Below, in pieces: positions 34,792 through 43,443 of a stretch of DNA of 50,216 bases; positions within the stretch are counted from its first letter, which is position 1, and each line of letters begins with the position of its first letter. The notes under the pieces are model-generated. The model saw only the letters and a program-made list of their open reading frames with translations, was not told the origin of the DNA and did not search any database. The position numbers were made by a program, and so were the translations under genes. Origin of the DNA: an uncultured Clostridia bacterium (GTDB lineage Bacteria > Bacillota > Clostridia > Peptostreptococcales > Acidaminobacteraceae); NCBI GenBank assembly GCA_927417275.1, contig CAKMJV010000053.1, forward strand, positions 1-50,216, read 5' to 3'.

Positions 34792-34980
34792 CTAATTCCG
34801 AATCAAAGGCATAACCCATATCAAAACCAGTGCGATGGCTGACATAACCCGTGTGAGTAGCACCGAGGTTTTATTTCTTTCATCTTGGCCTATGCGCCAA
34901 AATTCTGTTATTTTAATAAAAATCATAGGGTGAACGATGCCTATTGCGAAAACCACTGAAAATAAAATTCTGCCGATCAT
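34792..34980 (-). CDS. Small two-helix membrane protein, last gene of the ExbB/ExbD-like run
   Basis: Not recognised. The 62-residue protein has two hydrophobic helices (ILFSVVFAIGIVHPMIFI and VMSAIALVLIWVMPLI) joined by a charged loop (EFWRIGQDERNKTS). The start is at 34980 because GGAGG lies eight bases upstream; an ATG four codons earlier overlaps that site. It follows the second ExbD-like gene by 27 bp and is on the same strand, so it may be an accessory of that membrane complex or an unrelated tail gene. Confidence 0.65.
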   Translation of the reverse strand: MIGRILFSVVFAIGIVHPMIFIKITEFWRIGQDERNKTSVLLTRVMSAIALVLIWVMPLIRN

Positions 34981-35007
34981 TTGAGCCTCCATATTGGTCT
35001 AATGTGT

Positions 35008-35388
35008 TTATTCGATGGTATAAATGAGACTAAGGTCGTCTAATACGGTTTCGATTTCTACAAACAACGCGTGATTTGCTAAATCATCCTTGAGGGTATA
35101 AACCACATTGGCTTCCGATTCGCTTAAAACATCTATTAGAGATTCAAGTGTAATCGAAACATCATCAAGGAAAATACTCTGTTCAGAAACGCGAATGGTG
35201 CGTGCGCTTAAATCCGGTTGATTAGACTCTGATGTGTTCGCTTCTGTTGCTTGAGGTGTGGAGTCAATAAGACCTGTAAGTCCTGAGCCGAGTCCAAAGC
35301 GATTATCTAAAACCAGTAAAACCAAAATGATCAATAATAAAATCAGTATGTTTCTAAACCATTTTCTTTTCGTTTTTTTACCTCGCAT
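35008..35388 (-). CDS. ExbD/TolR-like single-pass membrane protein (second copy)
   Basis: This 126-residue protein has a basic N-terminus, one membrane helix (about 13-28, ILILLLIILVLLVLD) and an external part. The external C-terminal part (IRVSEQSIFLDDVSITLESLIDVL, then YTLKDDLANHALFVEIETVLDDL) follows the ExbD periplasmic pattern of a bound-strand element, helix and a D-x-x-A-x-x-x-V motif. The Asp after the helix (LVLDNRF) is at the place where ExbD-type proteins carry the proton-accepting residue, but later in the helix than usual. The call is made on pattern and neighbours. It lies 21 bp after the first ExbD-like gene. Confidence 0.55.
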   Translation of the reverse strand: MRGKKTKRKWFRNILILLLIILVLLVLDNRFGLGSGLTGLIDSTPQATEANTSESNQPDLSARTIRVSEQSIFLDDVSITLESLIDVLSESEANVVYTLKDDLANHALFVEIETVLDDLSLIYTIE

Positions 35389-35409
35389 AGTACCCCTCTT
35401 TTCTTCAAA

Positions 35410-35982
35410 TTATTTGATACTCAACAAATGAAGTCTTTCTTCGTCTGTTGATTGTACCAAATCGAGTAATGTTTTTTCCACAAAGGTGTAGGCATAATTA
35501 TAGATTTGCGTATCGCCTTCAAGTATAATAAGTACAGTTTGATTTGTGCGCATATGTTTTTTTAACGTCGTTTGGATGCGATTATAAAGCGTCTCCATTT
35601 GCGCGGGGTCATCTAGTTGCGACTTAAGTACATAGATACCCGTATTTTCCCCATCAATCAACAACTGATTTTGAAGCGTAATCAAATCCACATTGATTAT
35701 TTGAGTGATGTCCTTAAGTGCATCATAGGTTTGTATGTCTTCTAAAGTCCAATCGGATTCAGAGGCAGCCTCGAGCGCTTCTAAGTCTTTTTTTAAAGCC
35801 AGTATCTCTTGATTTTGTGCAGCGGCTTCTATTTGATTCGCTTTATTTAGCGCCTCTATCTCAGATGCGTATGCATCCGTTGCCTGCGCACGTTCAAACT
35901 GGCCATTAATTAAGATTGCAAACAGTAAAATCAAGATGACATCAAGCAGTGGTGTTAAATCAAAAATGTTATTCTTATTCAT
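35410..35982 (-). CDS. ExbD/TolR-like protein with coiled coil (first copy)
   Basis: The N-terminus FDLTPLLDVILILLFAILI is the diagnostic ExbD/TolR membrane helix with its essential Asp (LLDV, residue about 13). A predicted coiled coil of about 50 residues (EIEALNKANQ...KKDLEALEA) follows, then an external C-terminal domain. The coiled coil is unusual for ExbD. The start is ATG 35982, 8 bp inside the end of the ExbB-like gene, with TGAGGA upstream; the longer GTG form lacks a site. The length is 190 residues. With the ExbB-like protein it should form a proton-driven stator-like complex. Confidence 0.8.
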   Translation of the reverse strand: MNKNNIFDLTPLLDVILILLFAILINGQFERAQATDAYASEIEALNKANQIEAAAQNQEILALKKDLEALEAASESDWTLEDIQTYDALKDITQIINVDLITLQNQLLIDGENTGIYVLKSQLDDPAQMETLYNRIQTTLKKHMRTNQTVLIILEGDTQIYNYAYTFVEKTLLDLVQSTDEERLHLLSIK

Positions 35983-36496
35983 GACTTTCCTCAACACGTG
36001 TAGCTAAATCGATGCGTTCAAACATCAGTTTTATGTTTTCTTGATTTTGTTCAACGATGGGACTTAAAGCTGCATCAAACGCTTTAAAAACCAATGCAAA
36101 CACAAGACCCCATAAAGTGGACGTGAGTGCAGTTGTAAAATTTAATACCACTTGTTGTTGGGACAAATCGATCATCTGAAGAAGTGAGATGATGGTACCC
36201 AACATACCCAACATAGGAAATGCAGAGTTAAAAGCGGTAAAGAGACTGTAGTAATGAATTTCATCAGAACGCATGCTTTTTAGGGCATGTAAATCGATGG
36301 ATTTTTCTGGTTCTGTGTGATCTTTAATCCGATCAACCAATTTGTTAATCGGGACATAAACTTTGGGTTGTAAATGATTTTTAAGTTGTACACTTGCTTT
36401 TTTAACACGAGGATATAAAATAAAACCATTAATTGCAGCAGTAAGCAAAATAATTAAATCATAACCCAATAAATTTGATAAAATGGTTTTAAACAT
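35975..36496 (-). CDS. MotA/TolQ/ExbB-family proton channel protein
   Basis: The 173-residue protein has an N-terminal membrane helix and, after a cytoplasmic loop, two more helices with the family core FPMLGMLGTIISLLQMI and TALTSTLWGLVFALVF (the TT/ST-LxG-L pattern of the pore-lining helix). ExbB-type proteins form a pentamer around two ExbD chains and convert proton flow into mechanical work. What is driven here is unknown; no TonB, OmpA or peptidoglycan-binding gene is adjacent. It begins 42 bp after yitT and overlaps the ExbD-like gene. Confidence 0.85.
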   Translation of the reverse strand: MFKTILSNLLGYDLIILLTAAINGFILYPRVKKASVQLKNHLQPKVYVPINKLVDRIKDHTEPEKSIDLHALKSMRSDEIHYYSLFTAFNSAFPMLGMLGTIISLLQMIDLSQQQVVLNFTTALTSTLWGLVFALVFKAFDAALSPIVEQNQENIKLMFERIDLATRVEESHE

Positions 36497-36538
36497 ATAA
36501 TCACTCCTAATAATCGGCTTATTTGACCGTAATGAAAC

Positions 36539-37378
36539 CTATGAATAGAATCCTTCACCTAGAACTTCACGCACATTTGAAATCATAACGAAAGCATTTG
36601 AATCGATAGATTTGATGTAAGTTCTTAGTCGGATAAATTCCTTTTTGTCCATGACGGATGTTACGATTTCTTTGTCTGCCATGGTATACGCACCTTTAGC
36701 GGTATAAATGGTCGCACCGCGCTCAAGATGTTCCACGATGTATTTTTGGATGGCATCTGTTTCCTTTGAAATAATGGAAACACTTACTTTTAAATTAAAG
36801 CCTTCGATTACATTGTCGATGATGATGCCGTTAAATACGATACCTAAAAATGCGTAGATCGCCAGTTCGATACCAAAGGTGTATGCAGCCAGAGAAACGA
36901 CAAATATATCTGCTGTTAAGAGCCCTTTGCCGATTTCGAAATGGAAGTACTTATTGAGTACCTTTGCGATGATGTCGGTCCCACCAGTGGATGCATTTTG
37001 ATTAAACACGATGCCGAGTCCTATCCCCTGTATTAATATCCCTACGATGAGATTCACCAAGAGGTCATCTACCAAAGGGGCGTCGATCTTAATGACCGTA
37101 TCAAAAAATGCGATGATGCCTGAAAGTAAGAAACTCGCATAGATGGTTTTTGCGCCAAACGCTTTGCCGATGGTTAAAAAACCTACGATGAACAGCAAAA
37201 TATTGAGTACAAATAGCGATGCACCGATGCTTATGCTGGGTATGGCAGCATGTATAACCATGGCGAGACCGGTTATACCCCCCGTTGCTAAATTCGCTGG
37301 AATTAAAAAGAAACTAATGCCGATTGCGACGATGATTACGCCTATGGTAATCGCAATATAATTCTTAAAGTGTGACAT
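36539..37378 (-). CDS. YitT family membrane protein (DUF161 + DUF2179)
   Basis: About 200 residues of membrane helices with repeated glycine-rich motifs (NLATGGITGLAMV, NASTGGTDIIAKVLNKYF) precede a soluble C-terminal DUF2179 domain (KEIVTSVMDKKEFIRLRTYIKSIDSNAFVMI). This is the normal YitT architecture at 279 residues. Function in the family is undefined, probably a transporter. The start is ATG with CCGGAGG upstream. It leads the minus-strand run that contains the ExbB/ExbD-like genes and is divergent from the UbiA gene. Confidence 0.92.
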   Translation of the reverse strand: MSHFKNYIAITIGVIIVAIGISFFLIPANLATGGITGLAMVIHAAIPSISIGASLFVLNILLFIVGFLTIGKAFGAKTIYASFLLSGIIAFFDTVIKIDAPLVDDLLVNLIVGILIQGIGLGIVFNQNASTGGTDIIAKVLNKYFHFEIGKGLLTADIFVVSLAAYTFGIELAIYAFLGIVFNGIIIDNVIEGFNLKVSVSIISKETDAIQKYIVEHLERGATIYTAKGAYTMADKEIVTSVMDKKEFIRLRTYIKSIDSNAFVMISNVREVLGEGFYS

Positions 37379-37457
37379 GTATAAAGCCTCCGGGTTTATA
37401 ATAGGATTAAATTGGGCATAAATAGAATACCCATAATAATAGAAGTAAAGGAGCGAT

Positions 37458-38405
37458 ATGATTACGCTAAATAAATTGTTTAAGTTTGTTGAAATTCAAA
37501 CGAAAGTTGCAAGTGTTATCCCTTTTAGTATAGGCACATTAATGGCTTTAATCAAGCATAATTCCATAAACACATTAAATGCATTATTAATGTTTATATC
37601 TTTAATCTGTATTGATATGGCTACAACGGGATTAAATCACTATTATGATAACAAGCGCGTCATACTAAAGTCGGGATACCATTATCAAGAACACAATCCT
37701 CTGTCATCTGGTGAACTGAGTCAAAATCAGGCAAAACTTGTGCTGAGTACCTTATTATTGATCGGTGTAGTTTCGGGGATCGCCTTGGTGTTAAGAACAC
37801 ATTTTATGATTTTAATTCTGGGGGGGATTGCATTTGGCGTCGGTGTGTTGTACTCTGCAGGCCCGTTACCGATATCAAGAACGCTTTTAGGCGAAATTTT
37901 TAGTGGTTTTTTTATGGGGGGGCTGATTCCGTTTATCGCATACGCGATTCATATTATACCCGCAGAAATGGGTAGGATAAACATACAAAATGGTTTGTTC
38001 ACCCTTCAACTTAATATGCAGTTGATTTTACCGATTATTTTAGTTTCAATCCCGCTTATGTTGCTGATTGGAAACATAATGCTTGCGAATAATATTTGCG
38101 ACATGGCAGAAGATCTAATTAATAAACGGTATACATTGCCCATTTCCATCGGAAAAAAGAATGCACTTATCCTCTATGTCTTAGCCGTTTGCTTTTCAGT
38201 GATTTCGGTGCCAATGGCAATCGTGTTAAACATAATGCCGATCCATTATGGCTTGACGTTATTAACGGTACCTATATTAGTTAAACAATCGGTTGCATTT
38301 GTTAAGCAACCTGTTAAAGCACAAACCTTTAAATTTGCAGTGAAAAATTTCTTGTTTTTTGCAATGAGTATCGTCATAAGTTTAATCGTTTTAATGGTAT
38401 TATAG
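37458..38405 (+). CDS. UbiA-family prenyltransferase (MenA-like)
   Basis: A 315-residue integral membrane protein with about eight or nine helices. The two Asp-rich motifs of the UbiA superfamily can be seen in modified form: NHYYDNKRV near residue 62 and NNICDMAEDLINKRYTLPI near 215. The family attaches polyprenyl chains to aromatic acceptors; MenA prenylates dihydroxynaphthoate. No other quinone biosynthesis gene is present here, so the acceptor is unsure. It lies 35 bp before the GGDEF/HD-GYP gene on the same strand. Confidence 0.8.
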   Translation: MITLNKLFKFVEIQTKVASVIPFSIGTLMALIKHNSINTLNALLMFISLICIDMATTGLNHYYDNKRVILKSGYHYQEHNPLSSGELSQNQAKLVLSTLLLIGVVSGIALVLRTHFMILILGGIAFGVGVLYSAGPLPISRTLLGEIFSGFFMGGLIPFIAYAIHIIPAEMGRINIQNGLFTLQLNMQLILPIILVSIPLMLLIGNIMLANNICDMAEDLINKRYTLPISIGKKNALILYVLAVCFSVISVPMAIVLNIMPIHYGLTLLTVPILVKQSVAFVKQPVKAQTFKFAVKNFLFFAMSIVISLIVLMVL

Positions 38406-38440
38406 ACATACTGGTATTATAGAGTGAAGGAGGTGATGGC

Positions 38441-40522
38441 ATGCTAAACAAATGGCTTTTGATATTTAAAGACAAAGAACTCGAAAGAACTTATCGTAAA
38501 ATCACATCAGAAAAAATCAAAAGTCAACAAAGACTCTTGTTTGCATTTAGCATCCTGTTCTATCTTGCGTTTGCTATGGTTGATTTAGAAGCTGTCCCTG
38601 ATCGTGTGCCTCTCTTTTGGACCATACGTTTTGGTATCTATACACCGCTTGTTTTGTTGTTTTTATGGCTTTCGAAAACAGAACTATATGATAAGTATCA
38701 TGAAATTGCAACGTGGGTCATCAGTATTATAGGCACATCGGGTTTGTTGCTGATGACCATGGTAGGCGCATCATACAACTTTTACTCCTATAAGTATGGT
38801 TTTCTATTTGCTTTAATCTTTATAAGTAATTTATCCAAGTTAAGATTTATAAATGCTTTAAGTGCGAATTTGATTATGTTTTTAGCCTATTTACTTGTGA
38901 ATAATTTGTATCCAATAATGCCTCTAGATGTTCATATTGATGCAGTAATTTTATACGGTTGCGTCATTATGTTAGGCAGTTTTTCTAATTATATGTTTGA
39001 CTATTCTGAAAGAAATCAGTTTATGCTGTTAAGCGCACTTGAGCAAGCGCGCGAAGCCGTTGAAACATTGAATACTGAGCTTGAAGAGAAAGTGGAACAA
39101 CGTACAGAACTTCTAAATGAAACCAATGAAAATCTTATGAAAGTGAATCAGAAGCTGACATCAAGTGAGTATACGTTTAGAAAACTTTTTGAAGATTCTG
39201 CGGATGCCATCGTTTTACTTGAAGATGGTGTGGTTTCAACCTGTAACCAATCGATGTTAGCACTTCTAGGCTACGAGCACAAGCAACATTTGGTTGGTAA
39301 AGTGTTTTGGCGTTTGTTTGAAGAGGCATCCAATCAAAACGAAGAGATGATCTTCCAAAGATGGTTAACTAAAAAAGACAGTACTTTATTCTTTGCTGAG
39401 ATTCGATCCACAGAAATCGTCATTAATGGTAGAAATGTGATGCATTTGCTCATAAGAGACATTACAAAGCGATTAGAGTTGGAGCAAAAATTAGAATATT
39501 TGAGTTACCACGATCAATTAACGGGATTGTATAATCGAAGGTTTTTTGAAGAGGAGTTGAAACGAATAGATGTCAAAAGGAATTTGCCGATATCCATCGT
39601 TTTTGCAGATGTTAACGGATTAAAACTTATTAATGATTCATTTGGACATAATATAGGTGATGAACTATTAAAAAGTGTTGCATCGATTTTAACGCAATCG
39701 TGTAGAGAAGATGAAATAATCGCGCGTTTGGGTGGTGATGAGTTCACCATTATCCTACAAAATACGGGATTAGAAGAAGCGGAACAAGTGGTGAATCGCA
39801 TGAGACTGATCGTTGAAGCTACGGAAATAAAAGGCATTAGTCTATCCGTTTCATTTGGTATTGACACGAAGTTACATGTGCATGATGACATGAAAGATAT
39901 CATGAAACGCGCTGAAGACGCAATGTATCGTGTGAAATTATTTGAAGGTCCAAGTATGCGAAGCAAAATGATCAAAGTGATTATCCAAACGTTATATGAG
40001 AAGAACCCACGAGAGAAAGAACACTCCGAGCGTGTATCGGTGCTTTCACATGCACTTGGCAGGGCGGTTGGCGTTTCAGAAGAGCGTTTAAAAGAATTAG
40101 AATCCATGGCTTATTTACATGATATCGGTAAAATTGCGATTGATGAATCAATTTTAAATAAACCATCAGCACTTACAGAGCAAGAATATGAAGAAGTAAA
40201 AAAACACCCTGAAATTGGGTATCGTATTTTAAATACCAGTGATGAGTTTACTGAACTTTCATATTATATTTTATGCCACCATGAAAGATGGGATGGCACA
40301 GGGTACCCTAAGGGTTTAACAGAAGCGTCTATTCCATTATTTGCTCGGATTATAGCAATCGCTGACGCTTACGATGCCATGACCAGCGAACGTCCGTATC
40401 GAAAACCTTTAGCCGTTACCGATGCACTAGATGAGATATGTAAGTATGCGGGGACGCAGTTTGATCCCCATTTAGCAAAACTGTTTGTGAAAAACATTAG
40501 AGCAAATGAAAACATAGATTAA
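38441..40522 (+). CDS. Membrane PAS-GGDEF-HD-GYP protein (c-di-GMP turnover)
   Basis: The 693-residue protein begins with about six membrane helices (30-190). A coiled coil follows (about 195-245), then a PAS domain (about 245-350), a GGDEF cyclase domain with intact GGDEF (431-435) and an HD-GYP phosphodiesterase domain with LHDIGK (His560, Asp561), HHERWDGTGYP and RPYRKP. Both catalytic motifs look intact, so it could make and break cyclic di-GMP depending on its sensors. The start is ATG behind AAGGAGGTGATG. It may be cotranscribed with the UbiA and B3/B4 genes. It contrasts with the HD-altered relative at 14852. Confidence 0.93.
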   Translation: MLNKWLLIFKDKELERTYRKITSEKIKSQQRLLFAFSILFYLAFAMVDLEAVPDRVPLFWTIRFGIYTPLVLLFLWLSKTELYDKYHEIATWVISIIGTSGLLLMTMVGASYNFYSYKYGFLFALIFISNLSKLRFINALSANLIMFLAYLLVNNLYPIMPLDVHIDAVILYGCVIMLGSFSNYMFDYSERNQFMLLSALEQAREAVETLNTELEEKVEQRTELLNETNENLMKVNQKLTSSEYTFRKLFEDSADAIVLLEDGVVSTCNQSMLALLGYEHKQHLVGKVFWRLFEEASNQNEEMIFQRWLTKKDSTLFFAEIRSTEIVINGRNVMHLLIRDITKRLELEQKLEYLSYHDQLTGLYNRRFFEEELKRIDVKRNLPISIVFADVNGLKLINDSFGHNIGDELLKSVASILTQSCREDEIIARLGGDEFTIILQNTGLEEAEQVVNRMRLIVEATEIKGISLSVSFGIDTKLHVHDDMKDIMKRAEDAMYRVKLFEGPSMRSKMIKVIIQTLYEKNPREKEHSERVSVLSHALGRAVGVSEERLKELESMAYLHDIGKIAIDESILNKPSALTEQEYEEVKKHPEIGYRILNTSDEFTELSYYILCHHERWDGTGYPKGLTEASIPLFARIIAIADAYDAMTSERPYRKPLAVTDALDEICKYAGTQFDPHLAKLFVKNIRANENID

Positions 40523-40531
40523 GGGGGAAAC

Positions 40532-41221
40532 ATGTCAAGAAGTTATATTTTAGATGCGGACTATATGTGTAAATTACCTTTTTTTAAACTGGGTGTTATA
40601 GAAGCAAATGTGACCTGTGATGTGTCATCTGATTTATTAAATGAAGCCATGCAGCAACTTTTTGATAAAACCAGTCAACTGAAAGTTGAATCGATCAGTC
40701 AATTAGATGAAATCGTTGCTGGCCGTTTGGCATATCGCGCATTTGGTAAAGATCCGACGAAATATCGACTGTCAGCAGAAAAATTGCTCAGAAGGATCGT
40801 TAAGGGTGAAGGACTAGATTCGATTAACAACATCGTCGATTTATCCAACCTCTTGTCGATTACTTATAGAGCCCCTATTGGAACGTTTGATGCTGACAAA
40901 CTTTTAGGAGATATCACATTACGTGCTGGCATAGAAAATGAATCTTTCCTAAGTTTAGGCAATCAAAATCTAAACATTCAAGGATTACCCGTATTTAGCG
41001 ATGATTTAGGGCCCTTTGGATCAACGACGTCAGATTCTGGCAGAAGTTGTGTAAGTTTTGATACAAAGCGCATTATACTGACCATTTTTGGATTCAATGA
41101 AAGTTTTGATATGTCAGGTGCATTGGATTTTGCTGAGCACTTAATTAAAGAGCATGCTATGGGTGAAATAACAGGTCGAATCCTTTTAGAGGATAAAAAA
41201 AGGTTGCATAAGCAGGTTTAG
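40532..41221 (+). CDS. Stand-alone B3/B4 domain protein (PheT-related)
   Basis: The 229-residue protein matches the B3/B4 tRNA-editing domain of phenylalanyl-tRNA synthetase beta. The segments RLAYRAFGKDPTKYRLSAEKLLRRI and NNIVDLSNLLSITYRAPIGTFD are characteristic. Free-standing members are thought to hydrolyse mischarged tRNA or free aminoacyl esters, but their role is mostly untested. It begins 9 bp after the GGDEF/HD-GYP gene, behind AAGGGGGAAAC. Cytoplasmic. Confidence 0.88.
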   Translation: MSRSYILDADYMCKLPFFKLGVIEANVTCDVSSDLLNEAMQQLFDKTSQLKVESISQLDEIVAGRLAYRAFGKDPTKYRLSAEKLLRRIVKGEGLDSINNIVDLSNLLSITYRAPIGTFDADKLLGDITLRAGIENESFLSLGNQNLNIQGLPVFSDDLGPFGSTTSDSGRSCVSFDTKRIILTIFGFNESFDMSGALDFAEHLIKEHAMGEITGRILLEDKKRLHKQV

Positions 41222-41265
41222 TTTCATATAATTGAATAGAATCAAGTGTAAAATAATTTCATAAG

Positions 41266-41411
41266 TTATGAGGTGTCTTTAAGACTTAATAGGGAATCGA
41301 GTTAAACTCGAGCTGTCCCAGCAACCGTAAAGCGGACGACACTCACATACCACTGCGAAAGCGGGAAGGGTGAGTGAAGAGTGAGGCTAAGCCGGTAGAC
41401 CTGCCCATAAA
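41266..41411 (+). promoter_or_regulatory. Cobalamin riboswitch aptamer
   Basis: GAGGTGTCTTTAAGACTTAATAGGGAAT opens the aptamer; the B12-box region AGCAACCGTAAAGCGG, CCACTGCG, GGGAAGG and the closing GCCGGTAGACCTGCC follow in the expected order. It precedes a DUF4430 gene and an ECF S component gene. Ends are approximate. Confidence 0.93.
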
Positions 41412-41436
41412 AAGTGCTGTACGTCTCCTGGGGGTG

Positions 41437-41494
41437 AGATGGAAAAGAATCGAACCTCGACTCATTTCCATCTGCTTTGGAAATGGGTTTTTTT
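41437..41494 (+). terminator. Riboswitch expression platform: antiterminator and terminator
   Basis: CATTTCCA and TGGAAATG (41463-41485) form a hairpin followed by seven T residues. AGATGGAAA at 41437-41445 can pair with TTTCCATCT and break it. Cobalamin binding would therefore favour termination. Confidence 0.82.
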
Positions 41495-41544
41495 AGTTAT
41501 AAGGTTATTAAGTACTAAAATGAAGAGGAAAAGAGGAGAATAAA

Positions 41545-41940
41545 ATGAATAAGAAAGTCGTCGTTATATTATTAGTGGTATTGGTTGCTGTTGCTGGTTT
41601 TTTTGCTTATAATACTTTTTTTGGACCAGAGACACAAGTGGGTGAAAAAGAAGTGACTTTAAAAATTGTAGTTGAAAGTGAAGGTATCGATAAAACGTAT
41701 ACGATAAATACAGATCAAGAATTGTTATATGATTTGATGTTGGAAGTGGAAGATAAAATTCAAGCAGAATTTGATATGCAAGATTTTGGACCGATGTTGG
41801 TTGGACTTGAAGGGTATCAAGCAGATATGACCAAAGAATATTTTCATATAAAAATAAATGGTGCAGACGCTATGGTGGGTGTTAAGGACACACCTGTTAT
41901 AGATGGCGATACCTATGAATTTATCGTCACTACTTTTTAA
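41545..41940 (+). CDS. DUF4430 membrane-anchored protein, cobalamin-regulated
   Basis: The 131-residue protein has an N-terminal signal/anchor helix (VVVILLVVLVAVAGFFAY) and an external domain of the DUF4430 type, related to the C-terminal domain of the transcobalamin fold (LLYDLMLEVEDKI, YFHIKINGADAMVGVKDTPVIDGDTYEFI). In Firmicutes such proteins accompany B12-type ECF transporters, probably binding the corrinoid or its precursor outside the membrane. It is directly under the cobalamin riboswitch. Its stop overlaps the next start by one base (TAATG). The start follows AGAGGAG. Confidence 0.88.
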   Translation: MNKKVVVILLVVLVAVAGFFAYNTFFGPETQVGEKEVTLKIVVESEGIDKTYTINTDQELLYDLMLEVEDKIQAEFDMQDFGPMLVGLEGYQADMTKEYFHIKINGADAMVGVKDTPVIDGDTYEFIVTTF

Positions 41941-42443
41941 TGCGTGCTAAAGATATAACCCAGATTGCCATTTTATCGGCGTCATTAACAGCTGGGAAAC
42001 TTGTCCTTAGTGTGGTACCTAATGTTGAAATCGTTACATTTTTGCTCATAACCTTCACGGTGTTGTTTGGTTTTAGAAAGGCTATGATTACGACTTTGAT
42101 TTTCGTAACCACAGACGTTTTACTGTATGGATTGGGCACTTGGAATTTAGGCTATTATTTTGTTTGGCCACTCCTTATTATTATAACGCATTTACTTTTT
42201 AAGATTTCACAATCAGAATATGTTTTTGCGAGTTTAGCGGGGGCATTTGGTTTGTGTTTTGGCTTTTTGTTTGCCGTGGTTGAATCGATATTTTACGGTG
42301 TTGAGTATGGGGTTGTCTACTGGATTCGTGGCATTCCCTTTGACATAATCCATGGTTTATCTAATTTCATTATCGTGCTGATCTTATTTAAACCCCTGAT
42401 CAAAACCATAAAACTTGCAAATGAGAAAATGAATATCCTTTAA
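41940..42443 (+). CDS. ECF transporter S component, probably for cobalamin or a corrinoid precursor
   Basis: The 167-residue protein has about five to six membrane helices and the S-component look: a short N-terminus with QIAILSASLTAGK and a central GLGTWNLGYYFVWPLLII segment. It is the second gene under the cobalamin riboswitch and translationally coupled to the DUF4430 gene, which supports corrinoid uptake (CbrT/CblT-like). The ATPase and T subunits are not nearby and are probably the shared group II ECF module elsewhere. It is followed by a terminator that starts at its stop codon. Confidence 0.85.
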   Translation: MRAKDITQIAILSASLTAGKLVLSVVPNVEIVTFLLITFTVLFGFRKAMITTLIFVTTDVLLYGLGTWNLGYYFVWPLLIIITHLLFKISQSEYVFASLAGAFGLCFGFLFAVVESIFYGVEYGVVYWIRGIPFDIIHGLSNFIIVLILFKPLIKTIKLANEKMNIL

Positions 42444-42471
42444 AAAGTCTGCCTCTAGGGGCAGACTTTTG
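42443..42471 (+). terminator. Terminator of the cobalamin-regulated operon
   Basis: AAAAGTCTGCC-TCTAGG-GGCAGACTTTT is a perfect 11-bp stem followed by a short T tract, beginning at the stop codon of the ECF gene. Confidence 0.9.
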
Positions 42472-42516
42472 TTATAATACATAGAGGATCAAATGTAAAG
42501 GAATCTGGAGGAAGTT

Positions 42517-43443
42517 ATGACCGCTCATTTTAACACACTATATGAAGTCGCTTGGCAGTTTATGATTTACGCTTTCATCGGATGGATATGGGAAACCGCA
42601 TTGGTTTCATTTAGAGAAAAAAAGTTTGTAAATAGAGGCTTTTTAAGAGGACCGATTATACCTATATATGGTTTTGGAGCCGTAGCGATTATGACGTCGA
42701 TGAAGCCGATCGCATCAATGCTCATTTGGGCGCCACTTTCTAATGTTTTGATAAGCATGATTTACATTGGTATTATCGCTACAGCTTTAGAGTACCTCAC
42801 ATCACTAGCCATGGAAGTGCTTTTTAAGACACGCTGGTGGGATTATACGACACATCGTTTTAATATAAAAGGGCGAATTTCGCTGCATGTTTCAATATTT
42901 TGGGGAATAGGCGGCTTCTGTCTTTGGCGTTTTGTAAATCAACCGGTTATGTGGCTTTACGATATTTTGTCGTTTGAAGGGGTTACCATAATTTTCGTCA
43001 GTTTCTATGCATTAACACTTATTGATACCGTATGGACGGTTATTGAACTTATAAATTTAAGAGGTGTTGTAATACGTATCCACAGTGCTTCTGAAGAAGC
43101 TATAGGCCAACTTATCGAACGCGTTGAGCAATTCACTGAGAACTTGGATGCTTTAACCGATAATATCAGCGATAACATCGAGGAATACAAAGACGATCTA
43201 TCTAATAGACTTGAGATTGCGAAAAGGGCAATGAAAAGAAATGCCCTTCACGTTAAATATGAAGGGCTGTTGTTACTCACTGATTTGGTTGATGAAGTTC
43301 GTAGCAAAGGTAAAAATTGGGCCAGTGATCAAGACCGTGCTTTAATCAAGGTCAGTGATCAATTTAAAAAAGTAAGAAAGCATCTGAGATTTTTTAAACA
43401 TTATCCAAATGCGCGTTCAAAACATTTTAAATCAAAAGATTAA
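42517..43443 (+). CDS. Putative ABC transporter permease, CmpB family
   Basis: The 308-residue protein has about five membrane helices in its first 190 residues. FIGWIWETALVSFREKKFVNRGFLRGPIIPIYGFGA is the very conserved opening of the ABC_trans_CmpB family; WWDYTTHRFNIKGRISL comes later. The C-terminal third (about 190-308) is soluble and helical, with a coiled-coil-like ENLDALTDNISDNIEEYKDDL stretch. The family name is historical and transport has not been shown. The start is ATG behind TGGAGGAAG. It overlaps the C39-like gene tail to tail by 4 bp. Confidence 0.88.
   Translation: MTAHFNTLYEVAWQFMIYAFIGWIWETALVSFREKKFVNRGFLRGPIIPIYGFGAVAIMTSMKPIASMLIWAPLSNVLISMIYIGIIATALEYLTSLAMEVLFKTRWWDYTTHRFNIKGRISLHVSIFWGIGGFCLWRFVNQPVMWLYDILSFEGVTIIFVSFYALTLIDTVWTVIELINLRGVVIRIHSASEEAIGQLIERVEQFTENLDALTDNISDNIEEYKDDLSNRLEIAKRAMKRNALHVKYEGLLLLTDLVDEVRSKGKNWASDQDRALIKVSDQFKKVRKHLRFFKHYPNARSKHFKSKD

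Noticed and set aside
34792..36496. Zorya defence system suggested by the MotA/ExbB-like gene
   Set aside because: No ZorB-type peptidoglycan-binding protein and no ZorC/ZorD or ZorE gene is adjacent; the partners are ExbD-like.
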